From Chloroflexota bacterium (GTDB lineage: Bacteria; Chloroflexota; Dehalococcoidia; SZUA-161; JAUWZY01), in NCBI GenBank assembly GCA_030615045.1, contig JAUWZY010000040.1, forward strand, positions 1 to 7,640: 7,640 nucleotides of DNA, given 5' to 3'. Shown one piece after another: positions 1 through 6,301 of the stretch (the stretch's first letter is position 1; the number at the start of each line of letters is the position of its first letter). The translations under genes were made by a program, and so were the position numbers. The notes under the pieces were generated by a model. It made no database searches. It saw only the letters and a program-made list of their open reading frames with translations, and was not told where the DNA came from.

Positions 1-991
1 CGTATTCGGCAATGCGGTGCATATCGTGGGTTCGAATCTGAATCTCCAGGGGCCTGGCCTCGAGGGCCATCACCGTAGTATGAAGCGACTGATACGTGTC
101 CCCCTTGGGGTTGGCGATGTAGTCATCAAACTGCCCGGACAGAGGATGCCACAGGCTATGGATGACGCCGAGGGCGCTATAGCAATCCTGAACCTGATCC
201 ACCAGGATGCGAACAGCCAGAAGGTCCTGAATGTCGCTAAACTCCTTGCCCTGTGCCGCATATTCCTCCATTTTAGTGTGTATGCTATATATGTTCTTTG
301 GCCGGCCAGTGATCTCGGCATCGATGGCCGCCTTTTGCAGTTCCTGCTTGAGAATATGGGTGACTTGGGCGATATATCTCTCTCTGTCCGTCCGGCGGGC
401 GGCGATGAGATGCGCGATTTGGCGATATCTATTCGGCTGAAGATAACGGAAGGACAGGTCCTCGAGTTCCCATTTCAGCTGCCAGATGCCCAAGCGATGG
501 GCTAAGGGGGCGTAAACCTCCATCGTCTCCTGAGCCAAGGCTTGCCGCTTTCGCGAACTCACACTCTTCAGCGCCCTCATCTCGTCAAGCCTATCAGCAA
601 GCTTGATGAACACCACACGCAGGTCTTGAGCCATGGCCAAGAACATTCTGCGCAGGCTCTCCGCCTGGGGTTCGCTGGGAGCCTGCCACGATAGCTTGCC
701 CAGCTTGATTATATTATCAACCAGCCCCATCACTTTGGCCCCCGCTATGCCCTCGATCTGCGCCAAAGATACCTCGCAGTCCTCGGGCAGCTCATGGAGC
801 AGGGCAGCGGCAAGGCAGTCAGCATCGAGCTGAAGCCGAGTCAAGATCATAGCGGCACCGAGGGCATGCTGCAGCTCTTCAACCTGACCTTCGTATGAAT
901 CCAGGGCGAACTGATACGCCTTTGCCACCCGGGCCAATTTCTCCGCGGGCAGATACTCCCCGGCCTTTTCCACAAGCTCTTTTATCTCCAT
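1..991 (-). CDS. relA: RelA/SpoT-family (p)ppGpp synthetase, N-terminal 330 residues, cut by window edge
   Basis: The product makes the alarmone (p)ppGpp by moving pyrophosphate from ATP to GTP or GDP in the cytoplasm. I translated 330 residues from the ATG at 991 to the left edge; the C-terminal regulatory part (TGS, ACT) lies outside. Residues about 20-185 are the HD domain and about 220-330 the synthetase. Synthetase landmarks are intact: GRPKNIYSI at 229-237, DLLAVR near 256-261, YQSLHTT at 300-306 and LEIQIRT at 315-321, including the catalytic Glu. The HD site looks dead. The usual HDxxED reads HELPED (66-71), LADRLHNMR reads LADRLDEMR (131-139), and the loop with the family's conserved Arg (R44 of Rel_Seq) is missing. 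The synthetase RxKD motif reads QFDD (287-290), like the ExDD of monofunctional RelA. I infer a synthetase-only enzyme. It is divergent from hisS. No clear Shine-Dalgarno precedes the ATG. Confidence 0.93.
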   Translation of the reverse strand, partial: MEIKELVEKAGEYLPAEKLARVAKAYQFALDSYEGQVEELQHALGAAMILTRLQLDADCLAAALLHELPEDCEVSLAQIEGIAGAKVMGLVDNIIKLGKLSWQAPSEPQAESLRRMFLAMAQDLRVVFIKLADRLDEMRALKSVSSRKRQALAQETMEVYAPLAHRLGIWQLKWELEDLSFRYLQPNRYRQIAHLIAARRTDRERYIAQVTHILKQELQKAAIDAEITGRPKNIYSIHTKMEEYAAQGKEFSDIQDLLAVRILVDQVQDCYSALGVIHSLWHPLSGQFDDYIANPKGDTYQSLHTTVMALEARPLEIQIRTHDMHRIAEY

Positions 992-1006
992 GACTCTTAG
1001 AATTAA

Positions 1007-1036
1007 AGTATAGCGCAACAAACAACTCGAAGGCAA
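1007..1036 (-). promoter_or_regulatory. Candidate sigma70-type promoter for relA
   Basis: On the minus strand TTGCCT (1036-1031, 4 of 6 matches) and TATACT (1012-1007, 5 of 6) are separated by 18 bases. Transcription would begin near 999-1001, leaving a leader of only about 8-10 bases before the relA ATG at 991. It lies back to back with the hisS promoter candidate, with 12 bases between the two -35 boxes. Judged by eye only. Confidence 0.45.
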
Positions 1037-1048
1037 ATCATCAGCTTC

Positions 1049-1077
1049 TTTACAAAACGTTCCAGATACGATATGCT
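1049..1077 (+). promoter_or_regulatory. Candidate sigma70-type promoter for hisS, overlapping its annotated start
   Basis: TTTACA (1049-1054, 5 of 6 matches) and TATGCT (1072-1077, 4 of 6) have the ideal 17-base spacer. The -10 box contains the ATG at 1073, so if real, transcription starts near 1084-1085. The mRNA would then begin at or next to the in-frame GTG at 1085, making it leaderless. No better -10 box with correct spacing was seen in the 81-base divergent gap. Confidence 0.4.
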
Positions 1078-2362
1078 AAGTCAAGTGAAGAGAAACGAGT
1101 TTTCATATCGAGCACCACGGGGCACCTCAGATATCCTGCCTCGAGAACAGGGGTACTGGAGATATGTCGAGGAGCGGGCTCACGCTATCTGCCAGCTCCA
1201 TGGCTACCAGCGCATCGAGACCCCCATTTTTGAGGATACCCGCCTTTTTGTCCGCAGCATCGGTGAGGAGACAGACATCGTGGCCAAGGAGATGTACTCC
1301 TTCCCAGACCGGAGCGGGGCGATGATGACCTTGCGCCCTGAGGGCACGGCTCCGGTGTGTCGCGTCTATATCGAGCACGGCATGCATAACCTGCCCCAGC
1401 CAGTACGGCTCTATTATATCGCTCCCATCTTTCGCTACGAGCGGCCCCAGGCGGGGCGCTATCGGCAGCACCAGCAATTCGGCTTCGAGGCTATTGGCGA
1501 TGGCAACCCGGCACTGGATGCCGAGGTCATCGACATGGCTTGGCAATTTTACCACAGCCTCGGGCTGCGCGGGCTTTGGCTAAAGCTCAACAGCATCGGA
1601 TGTAGCTCCTGCAGACCAAGCTACCTGGAAAGCCTTAAGGGCTATTACGCTGAACGCATCGAGCGCTTATGCCCCGATTGCCGGCGCAGGCTGGTGCAGA
1701 ATCCGCTTCGGCTTTTGGACTGCAAAAAGGAGTCCTGCGTCGACATTAAGGAATCAGCACCACGGAGCATTGACCACCTTTGCCCGCGGTGCCAAGATCA
1801 CTTCCAGTCGGTGGAGAAATACTTGGCGCTACTCGATTTGCCCTTTAATGTGGACCATCGTCTGGTGCGCGGCTTAGATTACTATACACGGACTGTGTTT
1901 GAGATTCAGCCCCAGGGAGAAGAAGGGGCTCAGAGCACCCTGGGCGGTGGTGGCCGCTATGATGACCTCATTGAGCAGCTCGGAGGCAAGCCTACACCGG
2001 CGGTCGGCTTCGCTGCCGGGGTCGAGCGCATCATCCTCAATCTCAAGAGGCAAAACATCGCGGCCCCCGTCCCGCCACAGCCCGATGTGTTCATCTCCTA
2101 TCTGGGAGAGGAGGCCAAGGACAAGGCAATAGAATATGGCTCTCGGCTGCGCAGGGAGGGGATCGGAGCTATTCTGGCCTCGAGCGGCCGCAGCCTGAAG
2201 GCACAGCTGAGGCAAGCCAATGCCTTGGGGATGAGCTATGCCATCATCATCGGCGAGGAGGAGTTGGGGGAGGGAAAGGTAACCCTGCGTGACATGGTGA
2301 GCGGCGAGCAGAGGCAAATGAGCTTTGAGGACGCCATGAAGTCCTTAAAAGAGAAGCAGTGA
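1073..2362 (+). CDS. hisS: Histidyl-tRNA synthetase (HisRS)
   Basis: This class II aminoacyl-tRNA synthetase charges tRNA-His with histidine using ATP. The protein is 429 residues, the usual bacterial length. The N-terminus carries YRAPRGTSDILP (12-23). Motif 2 lies around FRYERPQ (120-126), and the HisRS-specific histidine loop LVRGLDYYTRTVFE is at 264-277. GGGGRYDDL (291-299) and the motif 3 region GFAAGVERI (312-320) complete the catalytic core. The C-terminal anticodon-binding domain starts near PDVFISYLG (337). The insertion domain holds eight cysteines (177/180, 200/203, 217/222, 237/240), as in many Firmicutes- and Thermus-type HisRS, and probably binds metal. It is first in a plus-strand cluster with prfA 44 bases downstream. 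No Shine-Dalgarno precedes the ATG at 1073; the in-frame GTG at 1085 (425 residues) is a serious alternative start, since the likely -10 box covers 1073. Confidence 0.97.
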   Translation: MLSQVKRNEFSYRAPRGTSDILPREQGYWRYVEERAHAICQLHGYQRIETPIFEDTRLFVRSIGEETDIVAKEMYSFPDRSGAMMTLRPEGTAPVCRVYIEHGMHNLPQPVRLYYIAPIFRYERPQAGRYRQHQQFGFEAIGDGNPALDAEVIDMAWQFYHSLGLRGLWLKLNSIGCSSCRPSYLESLKGYYAERIERLCPDCRRRLVQNPLRLLDCKKESCVDIKESAPRSIDHLCPRCQDHFQSVEKYLALLDLPFNVDHRLVRGLDYYTRTVFEIQPQGEEGAQSTLGGGGRYDDLIEQLGGKPTPAVGFAAGVERIILNLKRQNIAAPVPPQPDVFISYLGEEAKDKAIEYGSRLRREGIGAILASSGRSLKAQLRQANALGMSYAIIIGEEELGEGKVTLRDMVSGEQRQMSFEDAMKSLKEKQ

Positions 2363-2364
2363 AA

Positions 2365-2394
2365 TTGGAAAAAACAATGCCCTTGGTGTAATAT
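2365..2394 (+). promoter_or_regulatory. Weak candidate promoter for prfA-prmC
   Basis: In the 44-base hisS-prfA gap, TTGGAA (2365-2370) and TAATAT (2389-2394) lie 18 bases apart, each matching consensus at four of six positions. Transcription would begin about 2401, roughly five bases before the prfA ATG, which has no Shine-Dalgarno. prfA may instead be read through from hisS; AT-rich gaps yield such boxes by chance. Confidence 0.22.
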
Positions 2395-2406
2395 CAAATC
2401 GTAGCC

Positions 2407-3468
2407 ATGCTGGAAAAACTGGAATCAATAGCAAAGCGTTATCAGGAGTTAGATGACCTCATGTCCCGGCCTGAGGTGGTTTCGGACTATGAGCGTCTTC
2501 AGGCGCTGGCTCGGGAGCGAGTTTCCATCGAGGACTTGGTGGCAAAATACAGAGAGTATAAAGCCGCTGTGCAAAGCATCGAGGAGACCAAGCCGATGCT
2601 CGATGACGAGGAGATGGCCATCCTGGTCAAGGAGGAGCTGGAGCAGCTAAAGGCTCGGCGCGACCGCCTGCTTCAGGAGATCAAATTCTCCCTTCTGCCT
2701 AAGGACCCGGCTGATAATAAGGATGTCATCATGGAGATCAGAGCCGGGGCAGGGGGCGAGGAGGCAGCACTCTTTGCCGCCGATCTCTTCCGCATGTATG
2801 CCCATCATGCCCAAACCGAGGGCTGGGATGTGGATGTTATCTCCAGCAACGAAACTGGCATCGGAGGGTTTAAAGAGATCATCTTCGAGATCAAGGGCAA
2901 AGGAGCTTATAGCAGGCTGAAGTATGAGCGGGGGGTGCATCGGGTGCAGCGTGTCCCCATCACCGAGGCCGGGGGCCGCATCCATACCTCAACAACCACC
3001 GTAGCTGTCCTGCCTAAGGCGGAGGAGATCGAGGTCGATATCGACCCCGATGAGCTGAGGATAGATACCTTCCGCAGCCAGGGCGCTGGGGGGCAGCATG
3101 TGAACAAGGTGGCCACTACTGTCCGCATCACCCATATTCCCACAGGAATAGTAGCCTCCTGTCAGGATGAACGCTCGCAAACGAGGAACAAGATGAAAGC
3201 CATGGCCGTGCTTCGTGCCCGCCTCCTCGATCGAGAACGACAGCGACAATACCAGGAGGTGAGCAAAGCCCGCCGCGCCCAGGTAGGAACGGGGGAGCGC
3301 TCAGAGAAGATCCGGACCTATAACTTCCCTCAGGGGCGAGTTTCTGACCACCGCATCAACTTGACCCTCTACAACCTCGATGCCATCCTCCAAGGGGAGC
3401 TGAACGAGCTCATCGATGCCATTGCCACCACTGAGCAGGCGAAGCTGCTGGAGGAAAAGGTGGGGTAA
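2407..3468 (+). CDS. prfA: Peptide chain release factor 1 (RF1)
   Basis: RF1 reads UAA and UAG stop codons in the ribosomal A site and triggers release of the finished protein. At 353 residues it has normal length for the family. The helical N-terminal domain spans about 1-105. The GAGGEEAALFA block is at 114-124, the decoding tripeptide reads PIT (184-186, the PxT type of RF1 rather than the SPF of RF2), and the catalytic loop GAGGQ is at 226-230. The glutamine at 230 is the expected methylation target of PrmC, encoded immediately downstream. The start is the ATG at 2407, aligned with the family N-terminus; no Shine-Dalgarno is visible. The gene ends GTG GGG TAA, so four G residues (3462-3465) abut the stop, and the stop is followed by C. 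The prmC reading frame is already open across this end, in the -1 frame. Confidence 0.98.
   Translation: MLEKLESIAKRYQELDDLMSRPEVVSDYERLQALARERVSIEDLVAKYREYKAAVQSIEETKPMLDDEEMAILVKEELEQLKARRDRLLQEIKFSLLPKDPADNKDVIMEIRAGAGGEEAALFAADLFRMYAHHAQTEGWDVDVISSNETGIGGFKEIIFEIKGKGAYSRLKYERGVHRVQRVPITEAGGRIHTSTTTVAVLPKAEEIEVDIDPDELRIDTFRSQGAGGQHVNKVATTVRITHIPTGIVASCQDERSQTRNKMKAMAVLRARLLDRERQRQYQEVSKARRAQVGTGERSEKIRTYNFPQGRVSDHRINLTLYNLDAILQGELNELIDAIATTEQAKLLEEKVG
3450..3468 (+). promoter_or_regulatory. Shine-Dalgarno-like GGAGG and G4-TAA junction between prfA and prmC
   Basis: A strong Shine-Dalgarno-like GGAGG (3450-3454) lies inside the last prfA codons. It is 10 bases upstream of the GTA at 3465, where the PrmC family N-terminus should begin, and 7 bases upstream of a GGGG run (3462-3465) that touches the prfA TAA. 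It could serve initiation of prmC, or act on ribosomes paused at the prfA stop. Its presence is seen directly; its function is inferred. Confidence 0.45.
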
Positions 3469-4322
3469 CCCTAAAGGAGCTGCTGCGCCAAGTAACGGAA
3501 ACCCTGTCCTATCATGGCATCGAAGAGGCTCGCCTGGAAGCGGAACTGCTGCTCAGGCACCTCTGGCAATGGGATAAGGCTGATTTCTATGTCAACCTCA
3601 ATGCAGAATCGGCCCCGGAACAAATCCAAACCCTAAATAGCTTGATCCAGCGCCGCATTCGCCACGAGCCCATTGCCTATATCACAGGACACAAGGAATT
3701 CTTCGGCATCGAGTTCTACGTCGATCCCAGGGTCATCATCCCTCGCCCGGAAACCGAGTTATTGGTGGAGCAGGCACTGGAGTTGGCCAACCGCCGCTTC
3801 CCCCGATCCTGCATCAGCACCGACATTGGCACCGGTTGCGGTGCCATTGCCATCGCTTTGGCATCGAATCTGACCCAGGCCAAGGTCTATGCCACCGATA
3901 TCTCAGCTTCAGCCCTCGAGGTCGCGGCCATAAACTGCCAAAGGCATGGCGTGACTGGTCAAGTCCAGCTCCTTCAAGGCGACCTCTTAGACCCCATTCC
4001 TGAGCCCGTGCATCTGGTAGTGGCCAATTTGCCCTATATCAGGGACTCGGAGATAGCTGAACTCAGCGCTGAGAGCAAACTATTCGAGCCCATGATTGCC
4101 CTGGCCGGCGGTGAGGATGGGCTCGAGTGGATAAGAAAGCTTCTCTCTCAGGCGGGAGACAAAATGAGCCAAGATGGGGCTATTCTAATAGAGATAGGCT
4201 ATGAGCAAGGAGTGGCGGTCGCCAGTTTGGCCACAGAGGTTTTCCCTGAGGCGGCGATAAGGATAGTGCCAGACCTGAGTGGGCACGATAGAGTAGTGAT
4301 TATAGATGATGTCTACCGCTGA
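3465..4322 (+). CDS. prmC: Release factor glutamine methyltransferase, start codon unresolved
   Basis: PrmC (HemK) uses S-adenosylmethionine to N5-methylate the GGQ glutamine of release factors. The frame gives 285 residues if started at GTA 3465, the normal family length. Residues 1-75 form the recognition domain: TLKELLRQ at 2-9, EARLEAELLL at 21-30 and EPIAYITG at 68-75. Then come IPRPETE (92-98), the SAM-binding motif DIGTGCGAIAI (120-130) and the substrate motif ANLPY (187-191). The last is unusual because the family normally has NPPY. No in-frame ATG, GTG or TTG exists between the upstream stop at 3432 and the TTG at 3642. Starting at 3642 would delete 59 clearly family-like residues, so I do not accept it. 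The frame overlaps prfA as GTAA. If position 3467 were G, this would be a classical GTGA stop-start overlap. The 3' end overlaps guaB3 by 10 bases, tail to tail. Confidence 0.9.
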   Translation, partial: VTLKELLRQVTETLSYHGIEEARLEAELLLRHLWQWDKADFYVNLNAESAPEQIQTLNSLIQRRIRHEPIAYITGHKEFFGIEFYVDPRVIIPRPETELLVEQALELANRRFPRSCISTDIGTGCGAIAIALASNLTQAKVYATDISASALEVAAINCQRHGVTGQVQLLQGDLLDPIPEPVHLVVANLPYIRDSEIAELSAESKLFEPMIALAGGEDGLEWIRKLLSQAGDKMSQDGAILIEIGYEQGVAVASLATEVFPEAAIRIVPDLSGHDRVVIIDDVYR

Positions 4323-5455
4323 CTCTGAATTAGCTGCAGTTGCTTGCCCTCGGTCTTTACCGAGGGGGCAATCACCATCTCAACCTGCTGCAGCTCCTTA
4401 ATGGTGCGAGCACCGCAGACCCCCATAGCGGTACGAAGAGCCCCAATCAGGTTCTGGGTGCCATCAGTGAGCGCGGTGGGACCGAAGAGGATTTGCTCCA
4501 GGGTACCTCGAACGCCGACTTCGACCCTGGTTCCCCGGGGCAGTGCCAGGTGAGGAGTTGACATCCCCCAGTGGTAACCCCTCCCCGGTGCCTCCTTGGC
4601 TTGAGCCAAAATCGAGCCTATCATCACAGCATCGGCGCCTGAGGCGAACGCCTTACACAGGTCGCCGCCGTTGCGCATGCCACCGTCGGCGATTATGGGA
4701 ACATACCTGCCTGCCTCCCGAAAGTAGTCATCTCTGGCGGCAGCGCAATCCATGGTCGCTGTCACCTGGGGAACGCCAACCCCCAACACCTCCCTGGTAG
4801 TGCATGCCGCCCCAGGCCCCACGCCAACGAAGATGCCAGCGATGCCGGTTTCCATCAGCTCCCGGGCAGCCCTGTAGGTGACACAATTGCCCACCAGAAC
4901 AGGAACTGGCATTCCTTGGCAGAGCTCGGAGAAGATGAGCCCGCGATAGCTTCTCGATAGGTGCCGGGCGGTGGTCACTGTGGATTGAACGACAAAGATA
5001 TCAATCCCAGCCTCAACCGTGACCGGCATCAGTCGCTTGGTATTGGCCGGGGTCACCGAAGCAGCACAAGTACCACCCTTCTTTATCGCCGCTATCCTTT
5101 CCCCAACAAGATTCTCCTTTATCGGCTCTGAATAGACCCTCTGCAGCAGCGCAGTGATCTCGCTATCAGGTGCTTCAGCGATCTCAGCCAAGATGGCAGC
5201 AGGATCTTGATAGCGAGTCTGCAAGCCCTCGAGGTTGAGAACGACAAGCCCACCCAGCTTGCTCATCGCGATGGCGAAGGGGACATCGACCACCCCATCC
5301 ATGGCTGAGGCCAGGATGGGAATGGAGAAATTCAAATCACCGATGACGAAGCTGATATCAGTCTGCTCCGGATTAATAGTCACATCACCAGGCACCAGGG
5401 CCACTTCATCAAATCCATAAGCATAGCGCATCGTTTTATACTGCGGCATCCGCAT
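4313..5455 (-). CDS. guaB3: GuaB3-type IMP dehydrogenase family protein, no CBS domains
   Basis: IMP dehydrogenases oxidise IMP to XMP with NAD+, the committed step to guanine nucleotides. This 380-residue protein has the TIM-barrel fold without the CBS pair of classical GuaB, matching the shorter GuaB3 family of actinobacteria and cyanobacteria. The catalytic loop GPGAACTTREVLGVGVPQ is at 213-230 with Cys218 as the predicted nucleophile. The phosphate-binding part IIADGGMRNGGD is at 254-265, followed by DAVMIGS at 275-281. The C-terminal flap reads LPRGTR then ILFGPT (305-310, 322-327), as in GuaB3, rather than the RYF flap of GuaB. Cyanobacterial GuaB3 has been reported to be a true IMPDH; in actinobacteria its role is less certain. 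The ATG at 5455 is supported by GGAG at 5466-5463 with a seven-base spacer. A strong promoter candidate lies just upstream. The final codons overlap the end of prmC by 10 bases. Confidence 0.9.
   Translation of the reverse strand: MRMPQYKTMRYAYGFDEVALVPGDVTINPEQTDISFVIGDLNFSIPILASAMDGVVDVPFAIAMSKLGGLVVLNLEGLQTRYQDPAAILAEIAEAPDSEITALLQRVYSEPIKENLVGERIAAIKKGGTCAASVTPANTKRLMPVTVEAGIDIFVVQSTVTTARHLSRSYRGLIFSELCQGMPVPVLVGNCVTYRAARELMETGIAGIFVGVGPGAACTTREVLGVGVPQVTATMDCAAARDDYFREAGRYVPIIADGGMRNGGDLCKAFASGADAVMIGSILAQAKEAPGRGYHWGMSTPHLALPRGTRVEVGVRGTLEQILFGPTALTDGTQNLIGALRTAMGVCGARTIKELQQVEMVIAPSVKTEGKQLQLIQSQR
4344..4371. repeat. Imperfect inverted repeat at the prmC/guaB3 convergent junction
   Basis: Arms TTGCCCTCGGT (4344-4354) and ACCGAGGGGGCAA (4359-4371) face each other across a four-base CTTT loop. 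The stem has eight perfect pairs next to the loop and three more after a two-base bulge. It lies 21 bases past the prmC stop and inside the last guaB3 codons. No T-run follows on either strand, so it is not a standard intrinsic terminator, though it could protect or pause the prmC transcript. Confidence 0.5.
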
Positions 5456-5481
5456 CGCCTTTCTCCATCTTATTGTCAGAA

Positions 5482-5510
5482 ACTATAGCAAAGGGGAAGA
5501 ATAAAGTCAA
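5482..5510 (-). promoter_or_regulatory. Strong sigma70-type promoter for guaB3
   Basis: On the minus strand TTGACT (5510-5505) and TATAGT (5487-5482), each matching consensus at five of six positions, are separated by exactly 17 bases. Transcription would start near 5475, giving a roughly 20-base leader that contains the GGAG ribosome binding site (5466-5463). It sits in the 73-base gap after xdhC, so guaB3 can be expressed independently of xdhC-yqeB. This is the best promoter candidate in the window. Confidence 0.65.
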
Positions 5511-5528
5511 TGGCCGAGGATATTATCT

Positions 5529-6299
5529 CTATGAAGCTCTTCTGATTTTTACGATTTGGGCTAAAATGCTGACCGCTATCTCATCGGGGGTTTCAGCGTG
5601 GATCTCCAACCCGATGGGGGAGTGGACTTTATTCAGCAATTCTTTAGCCATCCCTTTAGCTGACAAATTGGAGAATATGGCTTCCCTCTTATTCTTACTG
5701 CCTATCATGCCTACGTATTTTGCCTCTGTCCCTAAAGCCCATTCCAGCACTATCTGGTCAGTGATATGGTTCCCGGTGAGGATTACGATGTAACTGGAAT
5801 CATTTATCTGCAGCTTAGGAAATGCCTGTTCCCACTGTTCAACCAGAATCATATCCGCCTCGGGAAATCTCCCCGGATCAGCGGACTCGGGGTTCCGGTC
5901 AACTACCACCACCCTAAATCCAAGCAGCTTGCCGATTTTGGCCACAGGCAAGGAGACATGCCCGGCGCCGAAGAGATACAAGGTGGATTGAGACAAAATG
6001 GGCTCGATGAAGACATCCATCCTGCCACCACATATCATCCCCCTCTGTTCCCCTTCCTCTCCAGCCAAACCGAAATGCAGCAGCCTTGGCTTGCCTTCCT
6101 CTATCACCTCCAGTGCCTCCTGGCGAACTTGATCCTCGACACCGCCACCGCCCACTGTGCCCATAGTGCTGCCATCCTTTCTTATCAACATCTTGGTCCC
6201 CTCTTTTCTGGGGCTGCCAGCTGTAGCCAAGACTACGGTAGCCAGCGCTATGCTCTCTCCTTCAGCTATGGCCTTCACTATCTCTTGGTAAATATCCAT
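5529..6299 (-). CDS. xdhC: XdhC/CoxI-family molybdenum hydroxylase maturation factor
   Basis: XdhC-family proteins bind molybdenum cofactor and help its maturation and insertion into molybdenum hydroxylases such as xanthine dehydrogenase. The 256-residue protein has the N-terminal XdhC_CoxI part: ALATVV at 18-23, AGSPRKEGTKM at 27-37, TVGGGGVE at 48-55 and a CGG cysteine motif at 90-92. A C-terminal Rossmann-like domain follows, with LFGAGHVS at 109-116, VVVDRNPE at 131-138, GMIGSKNKR at 197-205, and the family tail HSPIGLEIHAETPDEIAVSI at 226-245. I chose the ATG at 6299 because GGGGGTGA (6309-6302) lies at good spacing. The GTG at 6305, two codons upstream, would give a GTGA overlap with yqeB. 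It follows yqeB with a two-base gap, so the two are almost certainly co-transcribed. No target hydroxylase is seen in the window. Confidence 0.92.
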   Translation of the reverse strand: MDIYQEIVKAIAEGESIALATVVLATAGSPRKEGTKMLIRKDGSTMGTVGGGGVEDQVRQEALEVIEEGKPRLLHFGLAGEEGEQRGMICGGRMDVFIEPILSQSTLYLFGAGHVSLPVAKIGKLLGFRVVVVDRNPESADPGRFPEADMILVEQWEQAFPKLQINDSSYIVILTGNHITDQIVLEWALGTEAKYVGMIGSKNKREAIFSNLSAKGMAKELLNKVHSPIGLEIHAETPDEIAVSILAQIVKIRRAS

Positions 6300-6301
6300 C
6301 G

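Noticed and set aside
17..833. Plus-strand open frames opposite relA
   Set aside because: The minus strand encodes continuous RelA HD and synthetase motifs, so these frames are antisense shadows.
1127..3249. Minus-strand open frames opposite hisS and prfA
   Set aside because: They are shadows of well-conserved genes on the plus strand and show no recognisable domains.
3453..3459. G GAA AAG as a dnaX-like slippery heptamer near the prfA end
   Set aside because: The first three bases are not identical (GGA), so it does not fit the X XXY YYZ rule; the G4 run beside the stop is the better slippage candidate.
3642..4322. Starting prmC at the TTG at 3642 (226 residues)
   Set aside because: It would remove 59 residues that match the PrmC N-terminal domain, and the frame is open and family-like back to the prfA stop.
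4344..4371. Inverted repeat as a bidirectional intrinsic terminator
   Set aside because: There is no T-run on either strand, and the stem has a two-base bulge; kept only as an inverted repeat.
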